Positions 26,917 to 34,681 of a stretch of 64,000 bases of DNA are shown piece by piece. A model generated the notes under the pieces. It saw only the letters and a program-made list of their open reading frames with translations. It was not told where the DNA came from and did not search any database. Source of the DNA: Stutzerimonas stutzeri (lineage in GTDB: Bacteria > Pseudomonadota > Gammaproteobacteria > Pseudomonadales > Pseudomonadaceae); the NCBI GenBank assembly GCA_002339675.1, contig DDKB01000001.1, positions 62,001 to 126,000 on the forward strand, given 5' to 3'. The translations under genes and the position numbers were made by a program. Each line of letters begins with the position of its first letter. Position 1 is the first letter of the stretch.

Positions 26917-28278
26917 TCAGCTCCCGGTGCGCAGCCGGTCCTGCGACCGATGCCTGGCGCAGCAGTTGGATTCACCGACGATGAAATGGGCTGGCGCGTC
27001 CACCTTGTCCAGCGGCATGTTGCAGCGCTCGCCAGAGCTCAGGGTGGCGACGCAGGTTGGTTGCTGGTAGTGCTGCACCCACTGGCCGTATTGCGCTTCG
27101 GACACCGCGCACTTGGCCGCCGCGTAGGCCAGCGGATTGTCTTGGTAACGGGCGATGTCGGACAGCGGAATGGTCAGGTGGCCGGCGCCGGGATGGTAGG
27201 CCATAAACGCCACTCCCATCGTCGCAAGCCTTGCCAACACGCGCTCGCCGCTGTGCTCGAGCAGGCTGTCGCGCTGCGCCTGGAGCGCATCGATTTCACC
27301 CTGCAACTGACTGTCCAGCTCGTTGCGGTAGGCCAATTCAACATCCCGGATGGCCACCTGTTCCCGGTATTCGCTGACCGCGGCGGCCACCTGGCGCTGC
27401 AGTTCCTCCTCGAACCCGGCGCGAATGACCTGCGCCTCGGCCCGACTGCTCTGTTCGAGCGCGCGCAGCTGCCGACTCATCTCTTCCCGGGACTTCTGGA
27501 AACCTTCGGTCTGCTCGCCGAGCCGGCGCTCGAGCTCGAGGGTCTGCTGCTCCTTGACCAGTAGCTCGCGCTGCAGGCGTTCGAGCTCGGCTTGCAAACC
27601 AGCCTGTTGTTCGGCAGCCAGCTGGCGCAATCGAGCGATGTCGGCGTCGCGCTGCTGCTCGAGACTGGCGATGCGCAAGCGCTGTTGCTTGATCAGTTGG
27701 GCCGCCTTGAGCCGCTGCTCCTGCTCGAGCTTTTCATCACGGCGGCTGCTCGCCTGCCGCGCGGGATCGCTGGCGTACCAGGTTTCCTCGGCGACCATCT
27801 GCAGGCGCTCAGTGGGTACCGCCTGCGGCGCATCCTCCTCGACCAGCAAGCCCAGCTGGTTGCGCTTGATGCGGTCACGCAGCATCACGAAGTGATTTCT
27901 GCCCGGCGCCAGTTCTGGGTCCCACAAATGCATTTGGTACCAGGAGACCGGGCACTGGCTGCGGCAGGCCAGCCGAATGGGACCGGCGCCCAGGTCGGGG
28001 CCACGTCCGGTGCGCTCGGCCAGATTGCGCAACGGGATATTCCAACCGCTGTCGGCCGAGCCGTCCTCGTTGAAATCGAGATAGAAGAACACGGCCGCGC
28101 GAACCTGGAGACGCCCGTTGATCAGCACGTAGGCGACTCGCATCTGCTGGTCGGCGAAGGCTGGCATGCTGACGACGCCGTCGAGCATGGCCTCGAACTC
28201 CGGGTAGAGCATTTCCTTGCAGATGCCGCCATCGTTGAAGAACAGCACGGCCTCGACCGTCTGCGGTTTGATCTGCAT
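26917..28278 (-). CDS. Coiled-coil protein with conserved C-terminal Cys/His cluster, function unknown
   Basis: 453 residues, not assigned to a function. Residues 1-150 are a globular domain (start MQIKPQTVEAVLFFNDGG, later ADSGWNIPLRNLAERTG). Residues about 190-340 are a long Gln/Glu/Arg/Leu heptad region (for example QRDADIARLRQLAAEQQ) that should form a coiled coil. The C-terminal 100 residues contain C-x9-C and C-C-x2-H (TCVATLSSGERCNM and NCCARHR), resembling a zinc site. I chose the ATG at 28278 over one 14 codons upstream. Automatic labels such as ParA-like or ATPase for similar proteins are not supported: no Walker A motif is present. Confidence 0.75.
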   Translation of the reverse strand: MQIKPQTVEAVLFFNDGGICKEMLYPEFEAMLDGVVSMPAFADQQMRVAYVLINGRLQVRAAVFFYLDFNEDGSADSGWNIPLRNLAERTGRGPDLGAGPIRLACRSQCPVSWYQMHLWDPELAPGRNHFVMLRDRIKRNQLGLLVEEDAPQAVPTERLQMVAEETWYASDPARQASSRRDEKLEQEQRLKAAQLIKQQRLRIASLEQQRDADIARLRQLAAEQQAGLQAELERLQRELLVKEQQTLELERRLGEQTEGFQKSREEMSRQLRALEQSSRAEAQVIRAGFEEELQRQVAAAVSEYREQVAIRDVELAYRNELDSQLQGEIDALQAQRDSLLEHSGERVLARLATMGVAFMAYHPGAGHLTIPLSDIARYQDNPLAYAAAKCAVSEAQYGQWVQHYQQPTCVATLSSGERCNMPLDKVDAPAHFIVGESNCCARHRSQDRLRTGS

Positions 28279-28446
28279 GCTCGCGCCCTCAACGGCCTGG
28301 TCAGCCAGCGGATGGTCCACGGCGGTAGGCGCCGTGGTTCAAGGTTGGCGCAAGTTTAGGGGAAAAACCGCGAGCGACGATGTGACTGGGTTGGCAGCGA
28401 GTCGCGCCCTCGCACAGCCACCCAGCGTGGCGACTTCCGGCACCTG

Positions 28447-28881
28447 TCAGCACGCCTTGAGCGCGGCTAGCTGCGGCCCCAGACGTTGCCCAATCACCTC
28501 GCCCAGCGCCTGCAGGCCGCTCATAGGCCGTACCATGACTTCGAACTCGATGATCCGGCCGGTCGCATCGAAGCGGATCAGGTCGATGCCCTTGAGCTGC
28601 CGTTCGCCAACTCGCGCACTGAACTCCAGCACCAGGCTCAAGCCATCATCCGAGGCCAGTTGGCGGTGATAGCGGAAGTCTTCGAATACGGTCACCACGG
28701 TGTTCAGGATCAGGTTCACCGCGGCCGATCCCTCGTACGGCGTGAACGCCATGGGCGAGCGGAATACCGCGCCGTCATCCAGCAGATCGGGCAAGGCGCT
28801 GAGGTCGCGGGTGGCGATCATTTCGTGCCAACGCCGCAGCGAAGCTGCAACCGGCGCGGGCAATGCGAGGGATGCGGTCAT
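28447..28881 (-). CDS. NTF2-like (SnoaL-type) fold protein
   Basis: 144-residue soluble protein. The N-terminal helix with RRWHEMIATRDLSALPDLLDDGAVFRSP and the later strands IDLIRFDATGRIIEFEVMVRP match the nuclear transport factor 2 / SnoaL-like fold, which hosts isomerases, hydrolases and non-catalytic binders. The function is unknown. It lies just past the fadH terminator on the same strand and may be partly read through from fadH. No strong promoter was identified. Confidence 0.75.
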   Translation of the reverse strand: MTASLALPAPVAASLRRWHEMIATRDLSALPDLLDDGAVFRSPMAFTPYEGSAAVNLILNTVVTVFEDFRYHRQLASDDGLSLVLEFSARVGERQLKGIDLIRFDATGRIIEFEVMVRPMSGLQALGEVIGQRLGPQLAALKAC

Positions 28882-28902
28882 TCAGGGCACCTCCGGGACA
28901 CA

Positions 28903-28930
28903 AAAAAGAAGCCCCGCAGAAGCGGGGCAT
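28903..28930 (-). terminator. Terminator of fadH
   Basis: The stem GCCCCGC (28911-28917) / GCGGGGC (28922-28928) with an AGAA loop is followed on the minus strand by TTCTTTTTTG. It starts 10 bases after the fadH stop. Confidence 0.88.
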
Positions 28931-28939
28931 GATGAAGAC

Positions 28940-30970
28940 TCAGAGCTCGGCTGCGAGGCGGGAGCCTTGGTTGATGGCGCGCTTGGCGTCGAGTTCGGCC
29001 GCTACATCAGCTCCGCCGATCAGGTGCACCCGGGCACCGCCGGCCTCGAGCTCCGCCTGCAATTCGCGCAACGGATCCTGCCCGGCGCAGACGATCACCG
29101 TGTCCACCGGCAACAGCTGCGGCTCGCCGTCGGCGACACGCACGTGCAGGCCCTGGTCATCGACCTTCAGGTATTCCACTGCGCTGATCATCTGTACCTG
29201 CTTGTTCTTCAGGCCGGTGCGGTGGATCCAACCGGTAGTCTTGCCCAAGCCGTTGCCAACCTTGGATTTCTTGCGCTGCAACAGATAAACCTGGCGCGCG
29301 GGCGCATGGGGTACAGGTTCGACGCCGGCGATGCCACCACGGGCTTCGAGTCCCAGGTCAATGCCCCACTCCTTCCAGAACGCCTCACGGTCCAAGCTGG
29401 TGGACTCGCCCTGATGGGTGATGAATTCCGACACATCGAAGCCGATGCCGCCGGCGCCGATCACCGCGACGCGCCCCCCGACCGGCTTGCGTTGCAGGAT
29501 CGCGTCGAGATAGCCGATCACCTTCGGATGCTCGATGCCGGGAATGTCTGGCGTGCGCGGCGCGACGCCCGTGGCGAGAATAATCTCGTCATAGCCGCCA
29601 GAGAGCAGGTCTTGTGCAGTCGCTCGGGTGTCCAGTCGAACCTCGACGCCGGTGCTCTTGAGCTTGCGATCGAAATACCGCAGCGTTTCATAGAACTCTT
29701 CCTTGCCCGGGACGCGCTTGGCAACGTTGAACTGCCCGCCGATCTCGCTGGCCGAGTCGAACAGCGTGACCTGATGGCCGCGCTCTGCGGCAACCGTGGC
29801 CGCCGAGAGCCCGGCCGGGCCGGCACCGACCACGGCGATGCGTTTCACCGCGGCAGTCGGGATGTAGTTGAGCTCGGTCTCGTAGCAGGCGCGCGGATTG
29901 ACCAGACAGGTGGTCAGCTTGCCGCTGAAGGTGTGGTCCAGGCAGGCCTGGTTGCAGCCGATGCAGGTGTTGATGGTGTCGCTGCGATCCGCCGCCGCCT
30001 TGTTGACGAAGTCCGGATCGGCGAGAAACGGCCGCGCCATCGAGACCATGTCGGCGTCGCCCTCGGCGAGCACCTGTTCGGCAATTTCCGGCGTGTTGAT
30101 ACGGTTGGTGGTGACCAGCGGAATTCCGACCTCGCCACGCAGCTTGGCGGTGACTTTGGTGAAGGCTGCACGCGGCACCTTGGTCGCGATGGTGGGGATG
30201 CGTGCCTCGTGCCAGCCGATGCCAGTGTTGATCAGGGTGGCGCCCGCCTGCTCGATCGCCTTGGCCAGCTGCACCACCTCGTCCCAGTTGCTGCCGCCCT
30301 CGATCAGGTCGAGCATCGACAGACGATAGATGATGATGAAGTCGCGCCCCACCGCCTCGCGTACGCGGCGCACGATCTCCACCGGCAGGCGCATGCGGTT
30401 CTCGTAGCTGCCGCCCCAGCGGTCGGTGCGGTGGTTGGTGTGCGCCACCAGAAACTGGTTGATGAAATAGCCTTCGGAACCCATCACCTCGACGCCGTCG
30501 TAGCCGGCCTCGCGGGCCAGACTGGCGCAATTGACGAAGTCGTTGATCTGCTTCTCGATCCCCTCCTCGTCCAGTTCGCGCGGCGTGAAGGGATTGATCG
30601 GCGCCTGGATGGCGCTGGGCGCGACCAACTGTGGGCTGTATGCGTAACGCCCGGCGTGCAGGATCTGCATGCAGATCTTGCCGCCTGCCTCGTGGACGGC
30701 CTGGGTGACCACCTTGTGCTCCTCGGCCTCTTCGGCGGTCGAGAGCTTGGCAGCGCCGGCCCGCACGGAGCCTTCTTCGTTCGGCCCTACACCGCCAGTG
30801 ACGATCAGCCCGACACCGCCCCGCGCGCGCTCGGCGAAAAAGGCCGCCATCCGCTCGAAGCCATTAGGCATTTCCTCAAGGCCGGTGTGCATCGAGCCCA
30901 TCAGGGTGCGGTTGCGCAACGTGGTGAATCCCAGGTCCAGCGGGGCAAGCAGGTGGGGAAAGGCGGTCAT
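28940..30970 (-). CDS. fadH: 2,4-dienoyl-CoA reductase (NADPH)
   Basis: 676-residue FMN/FAD/[4Fe-4S] flavoprotein that reduces 2,4-dienoyl-CoA during beta-oxidation of unsaturated fatty acids. Residues 1-330 are an old-yellow-enzyme-type TIM barrel (HAGRYAY, NRMRLPVEIVRRV). The cluster ligands are CIGCNQACLDHTF...C near 335-355. A two-dinucleotide oxidoreductase part follows (VVGAGPAGLSAA near 375, VIGAGGIGFDV near 510). Length agrees with E. coli FadH (672). ATG at 30970, with GGACTG upstream; a sigma70-like promoter is seen at 31063-31091. Confidence 0.96.
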   Translation of the reverse strand: MTAFPHLLAPLDLGFTTLRNRTLMGSMHTGLEEMPNGFERMAAFFAERARGGVGLIVTGGVGPNEEGSVRAGAAKLSTAEEAEEHKVVTQAVHEAGGKICMQILHAGRYAYSPQLVAPSAIQAPINPFTPRELDEEGIEKQINDFVNCASLAREAGYDGVEVMGSEGYFINQFLVAHTNHRTDRWGGSYENRMRLPVEIVRRVREAVGRDFIIIYRLSMLDLIEGGSNWDEVVQLAKAIEQAGATLINTGIGWHEARIPTIATKVPRAAFTKVTAKLRGEVGIPLVTTNRINTPEIAEQVLAEGDADMVSMARPFLADPDFVNKAAADRSDTINTCIGCNQACLDHTFSGKLTTCLVNPRACYETELNYIPTAAVKRIAVVGAGPAGLSAATVAAERGHQVTLFDSASEIGGQFNVAKRVPGKEEFYETLRYFDRKLKSTGVEVRLDTRATAQDLLSGGYDEIILATGVAPRTPDIPGIEHPKVIGYLDAILQRKPVGGRVAVIGAGGIGFDVSEFITHQGESTSLDREAFWKEWGIDLGLEARGGIAGVEPVPHAPARQVYLLQRKKSKVGNGLGKTTGWIHRTGLKNKQVQMISAVEYLKVDDQGLHVRVADGEPQLLPVDTVIVCAGQDPLRELQAELEAGGARVHLIGGADVAAELDAKRAINQGSRLAAEL

Positions 30971-31062
30971 CTTCAGTCCTCGATCGGGTCGCCCCGACGT
31001 CTCACGCCGGGCTGCATAACGGTTCAATCGCCCCGGCTCGTCTGGCCGTGGTCGTTGCAGGG

Positions 31063-31091
31063 ACGATAAACAGGCTAGGAAGGCGGCTCAA
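31063..31091 (-). promoter_or_regulatory. Likely sigma70 promoter of fadH
   Basis: On the minus strand TTGAGC and TATCGT are separated by exactly 17 bases, placing transcription start near 31056 and a leader of about 86 bases before fadH. Confidence 0.55.
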
Positions 31092-31135
31092 TGATCGAAA
31101 ATTACAACTACATGACCCAATTGCGCATCGAGCCC

Positions 31136-31164
31136 TTGGCAAGCGGCGAAAGGCGGCCTAGGCT
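31136..31164 (+). promoter_or_regulatory. Likely sigma70 promoter of the nitrilase-like gene
   Basis: TTGGCA (31136-31141) and TAGGCT (31159-31164) are 17 bases apart, with start near 31171 and a leader of about 22 bases. It is divergent from the fadH promoter. Confidence 0.5.
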
Positions 31165-31192
31165 CGTCGCACCTTGAATCGATCAGCCACCG

Positions 31193-32209
31193 ATGCGTAC
31201 CCACAGCAAACTGCTCGGCCTCGCCGTCATCGCGCTTGCCGCGCTTATCCTCTACCTGGACTGGACGCAGGAACGCGACGGCGGCCCACTGCTGTCCGAC
31301 CTGCGTACCCGCCCTATCGAAATACTGGGCACGCCGGGCACGCCGGGCACGGCGGGCAACCTGCTGGGCGTGCAGACGCGCCTGACGCCGGCCGACTACC
31401 AGAGCCGCGAGCGCCTGCAGCGAAAGTTCGTGACCTACCTCGACCAGGCGCGTGACCAGGGCCTGCTGAATCCGCGCACGGTGGTGGTGCTGCCCGAGCA
31501 CGTGGGTACCGGCCTGTTCGCGCTCGGCGAAAAGCCAGAGGTGCAGCAGGCACGGACGCTGCGCGACGCCATGCAATGGACGGCGCTGAGCCACCCATGG
31601 CGCTTCCTGCGTGCACTGTTGAACAACCGCAGCGACGACAACTGCACCGAAGCCGTGCTGCGTATCAAGGCCGCGCAGATGGCCGACAGCTACCAGCAGA
31701 TCTTCGGCGAGCTGGCGCGCCGCTACCGGGTCACCCTGGTCGCCGGATCCATTGTGCTGCCCGAGCCGCGCCTCGAAGAAGGACGCTTGCGCATCGGTGA
31801 TGGCCCGCTACGACAGGTCAGCCTCACGTTCGGACGCGACGGAGCGATCATCGGTCCGTTGCAGTACAAACTTCATCTAAGTCGCTACGAGCAACGCTAC
31901 AGCAAGTCCGGGCCGACGCCTGCTCCAGCCCTGCCGACGCCCGCGGGCCGGCTGGCGGTGCTGATCGGTTGCGACGCCGATGCGCGTCCGCCGTCGGCCG
32001 ATGCCGATTTCGTCGCTGTACTCGGTGCACGCGATGAGCTCGCGGAGCTCTGCACTAACGCTTCGTCCCCCCCCATCGACCTGCCGGAGATCCGGGTCCG
32101 TACCTTCGGTTTGCCCTGGGGCCTGGTCGGTTCGCCGCATCGACCGGTACGCGCGCTGCCCGACAGCCCCGTGCAACTAACCAACCGCTGGCTGCCGGAG
32201 CGACCATGA
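31193..32209 (+). CDS. Membrane-anchored nitrilase-superfamily (carbon-nitrogen hydrolase) protein
   Basis: 338 residues with one N-terminal hydrophobic helix (about 7-24). The nitrilase catalytic triad can be placed: E102 in VVVLPEHVG, K226 in GPLQYKLHLSRYEQ, and C260 in AVLIGCDAD. This suggests an active C-N hydrolase or acyltransferase facing the periplasm, like Lnt-related proteins but without their extra helices. The substrate is unknown. The TGA overlaps the ATG of the AraC-type gene, so regulator and enzyme are co-translated. An odd TPGTPGTAG repeat lies at residues 47-55. Confidence 0.78.
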   Translation: MRTHSKLLGLAVIALAALILYLDWTQERDGGPLLSDLRTRPIEILGTPGTPGTAGNLLGVQTRLTPADYQSRERLQRKFVTYLDQARDQGLLNPRTVVVLPEHVGTGLFALGEKPEVQQARTLRDAMQWTALSHPWRFLRALLNNRSDDNCTEAVLRIKAAQMADSYQQIFGELARRYRVTLVAGSIVLPEPRLEEGRLRIGDGPLRQVSLTFGRDGAIIGPLQYKLHLSRYEQRYSKSGPTPAPALPTPAGRLAVLIGCDADARPPSADADFVAVLGARDELAELCTNASSPPIDLPEIRVRTFGLPWGLVGSPHRPVRALPDSPVQLTNRWLPERP

Positions 32210-33321
32210 GTGGCCAGCGCGTACGCCTGGGCGATTTGTCGGTCGGCTTCGTGCACAGCCTGGTCAGCGCGCTGCAGGCCAGGCAGCTCGACCCGCAACC
32301 GCTGCTCGATGCCTTCGGCCTCGACCATGCCCGGCTGTCGGAGCCAGGCGCCCGACTGTCCATTCCGCGCTACATGCGCCTCGGGCATGCCGCCATCCAA
32401 CTCGCCGACGATCCGGCACTGGGCCTGGAAATGGGGCAGTTGCGCAAGGCCGGGCACCTGGGGCTGGTCGGGGTGACCTGCGCGCAGGCACCCACGGTGC
32501 GCGAGGCCGCGCGTGCGCTGATCCGCTTCGAGCCGCTGTACGCGTCCAACTACCGGGGCGCGTCCGGGTTCCACGAGGACAGCACCGGCGCCTGGCTCCG
32601 GTTCTATTCCATCAGCCCGTACAACGCGTTCAATCGGTTCGTGGTGGACACGGTGCTGGCCAGCTGGCTGACCCAGCTGGGCGCGATCGCCGGGCGGCCG
32701 CTGGTGCCGGTCGCCGTGCAGATCGAATTCGAGCGCCCGGCCTATGCCGACCGCCATGATGCGTTCTTCAGCCGTCCGGTGGAGTTTGCCGCCGCCCATA
32801 ACCAGCTGCGACTGGACCAGGCGACTCTCGCATCGCGCAATCCCGAGCACTGCCCGGGGACCTGGCGCGAGCTGCTCGAGCTCTGCGAGGCGGAACTGGA
32901 GCGCCGGACCCGAACCCGCAGCTTGCGCGAACGCGTGACGCAACTGCTTGGGCCCCTGCTCAAGGGGCAGGAGCCCGACCTGCAGCAACTGGCCAACCGC
33001 CTCCAGCTACCGCCCTGGACCCTGCGGCGCAAGCTGGAAGAGGAAGGCACCAGCTACCGCACGATTCTCAACGAAACCCGCCGCGACCTGGCCATGGCCT
33101 ACATCCGCGATACCGAGTCGGCGTTCGGGGAGATCGCCTGGTTGCTGGGGTTTTCGTCGGCGGAGGCCTTCCAACGCGCCTTCAAACGCTGGAGCGGGCA
33201 GACGCCGGGGGAATACCGGCGCGCGCAACGGCGCGCCGTGGAGGCTCAGAGCTCGAAGGCGTCGTCCGCCGGCTCCGGCCCGTCCTGTTCGGATGCGTGC
33301 CGCTCGAGCAGCTCGTCCTGA
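32206..33321 (+). CDS. AraC-family transcriptional regulator (arabinose-binding-like N-terminus)
   Basis: 371 residues. The N-terminal domain of about 190 residues resembles that of OruR/ArgR-like AraC regulators (DPALGLEMGQLRKAGHLGLVG). The C-terminal part holds two helix-turn-helices (LQQLANRLQLPPWTLRRKLEEEGTSY and FGEIAWLLGFSSAEAFQRAFKRWSGQTPGEYRR). After residue about 342 the protein ends in a Ser-rich tail (AQSSKASSAGSGPSC and so on) that is foreign to the family and lies antisense to a small open frame. The start overlaps the preceding stop (ATGA). The likely target is its own operon or the neighbouring fadH. Confidence 0.92.
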   Translation: MSGQRVRLGDLSVGFVHSLVSALQARQLDPQPLLDAFGLDHARLSEPGARLSIPRYMRLGHAAIQLADDPALGLEMGQLRKAGHLGLVGVTCAQAPTVREAARALIRFEPLYASNYRGASGFHEDSTGAWLRFYSISPYNAFNRFVVDTVLASWLTQLGAIAGRPLVPVAVQIEFERPAYADRHDAFFSRPVEFAAAHNQLRLDQATLASRNPEHCPGTWRELLELCEAELERRTRTRSLRERVTQLLGPLLKGQEPDLQQLANRLQLPPWTLRRKLEEEGTSYRTILNETRRDLAMAYIRDTESAFGEIAWLLGFSSAEAFQRAFKRWSGQTPGEYRRAQRRAVEAQSSKASSAGSGPSCSDACRSSSSS

Positions 33322-33338
33322 TAGTCGTCCATCGTCAT
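33246..33338 (-). CDS. Candidate small acidic protein (30 residues), antisense to the AraC gene end
   Basis: The frame reads M-T-M-D-D-Y-Q-D-E-L-L-E-R-H, then an acidic tail ending D-D-A-F-E-L, TGA. An AGAGGA ribosome-binding site lies 1-6 bases before the ATG. Nine Asp/Glu-rich positions and a clean start and stop argue for a real gene. It overlaps the 3' end of the AraC gene, where that protein leaves its family alignment. No function can be proposed. Confidence 0.5.
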   Translation of the reverse strand: MTMDDYQDELLERHASEQDGPEPADDAFEL

Positions 33339-33496
33339 GTCCTCTTTCGGGAGTGGCCCGCGTGGCCTTACAAGGTCCATGCCAGCCACCCTAGTGCGTG
33401 AAGATGACCGCCGCGTGAAAGCAGGCAGCGGTACCTGACGCCATCAATAGCCCGCGCCGGCCCGGCCGACAACGCGATAAATCGCCGCAGCGCCGC

Positions 33497-33649
33497 TCAG
33501 GGCGTGGTCAGGCCCGCCGCATTCATCGCCTGACGCAGCAGCCAGGCGACAAATCCCAGCGCCAGCACGCTGCCGGCCCAGATCACGACCAGCCAGGTCA
33601 TGCGTTTCCACAGGGGCGAGCCTGCCCCCTTTTCGTGCCTACCGTGCAT
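33497..33649 (-). CDS. DUF2474 small membrane protein of the bd-type oxidase
   Basis: 50-residue protein with one transmembrane helix (MTWLVVIWAGSVLALGFVAWLL) after a basic N-terminus, then a short polar tail. It is encoded directly after cioB, as DUF2474 proteins typically are, and is plausibly a CydX-like accessory subunit stabilising the oxidase. I chose the ATG at 33649 (GGAG 5 bases upstream). An alternative in-frame ATG at 33685 would overlap cioB by 14 bases and add 12 residues. Confidence 0.8.
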   Translation of the reverse strand: MHGRHEKGAGSPLWKRMTWLVVIWAGSVLALGFVAWLLRQAMNAAGLTTP

Positions 33650-33671
33650 GGGATGCTCCAGCGCGAACCGT

Positions 33672-34679
33672 TCAGTGATAGCCATCGTCCACGCTCACCT
33701 TGCCGCGGAACACGTAGTAGCTCCAGGCGGTGTACATGAGGATCAGCGGAATGATCAGCAGGGCGCCGACCAGGGTGAACCCCTGGCTCTGCGGCGGGGC
33801 AGCCGCCTCCCAGATGCTCACCGACGGCGGGATGATGTTCGGCCACAGGCTGATTCCCAGGCCGCTGTAGCCGAGAAAGATCAGTGCCAGGGTGTAGAGA
33901 AACGGCGTGTAATGCGCGTAGCGCGCGATCGAGCGGAGCAGGCCCAGGGTGCAGACCAGCACCAGGACCGGCACCGGCAGGAACAGCAGCAGGTTCGGCA
34001 TGCTGAACCAGCGCTCGGCGATGTCCGGATGGGTGAGCGGTGTCCACAGGCTGACGATGCCGGTCACCGCCAGCACCGCCCAGACCAGCGGCGTGCCGAT
34101 GTCGTGCATGCGCTGCTGCAATTCGCCCACCGTCTTCATGATCAGCCAGGTGCAGCCGAGCAACGCATAGGCGACGATCAGGGCCAGGCCACAGAACACC
34201 GAAAACGGGCTGAGCCAGTCCAGCGGCCCGCCGGCATAGGCGCGCCCTTCCACCGGGAACCCGTGAATGAAGGCGCCCAGGGCGACACCCTGGAAAAAGG
34301 TCGCGACCAGCGAACCGCCAATGAAAGCCTTGTCCCAGATATGCTGGCGCGAGGCATGGACCTTGAAGCGGAACTCGAAGGCGACGCCGCGGAAGATCAA
34401 CCCCATCAGCATGAAGATGATCGGCAGGTAGAGCGCCGAGAGCACCACCGAGTAGGCCAGCGGGAACGCAGCGAACAACCCAGCGCCGCCCAATACCAGC
34501 CAGGTCTCGTTGCCGTCCCAGATGGGCGCCACGGTGTTCATCGCGACGTCGCGCTCGGCGCTGTCCTTGAGGAACGGAAAGAGTATCCCGATACCCAGGT
34601 CGAACCCGTCCATCACGACGTACATCATGATGCCGAAGATAATGATGATCGCCCAGATCAGCGAAAGATCGACGCCCAT
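33672..34679 (-). CDS. cioB: Cyanide-insensitive bd-type quinol oxidase subunit II
   Basis: 335-residue inner-membrane protein with eight to nine helices and the conserved YVVMDGFDLGIGILFPF and APIWDGNETWLVLGG segments of CydB/CioB. The ATG at 34679 has AGAGGAA 6 bases upstream; the frame opens two codons earlier at a TTG. It starts two bases after the cioA stop and is followed by the DUF2474 gene. Confidence 0.94.
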   Translation of the reverse strand: MGVDLSLIWAIIIIFGIMMYVVMDGFDLGIGILFPFLKDSAERDVAMNTVAPIWDGNETWLVLGGAGLFAAFPLAYSVVLSALYLPIIFMLMGLIFRGVAFEFRFKVHASRQHIWDKAFIGGSLVATFFQGVALGAFIHGFPVEGRAYAGGPLDWLSPFSVFCGLALIVAYALLGCTWLIMKTVGELQQRMHDIGTPLVWAVLAVTGIVSLWTPLTHPDIAERWFSMPNLLLFLPVPVLVLVCTLGLLRSIARYAHYTPFLYTLALIFLGYSGLGISLWPNIIPPSVSIWEAAAPPQSQGFTLVGALLIIPLILMYTAWSYYVFRGKVSVDDGYH

Positions 34680-34681
34680 AT

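Noticed and set aside
31314..31358. Short GC-rich tandem (CACGCCGGG units) in the nitrilase-like gene as a possible repeat array
   Set aside because: Only three imperfect 9-base units, inside a coding frame; they explain the TPGTPGTAG peptide and are not a CRISPR or regulatory array.
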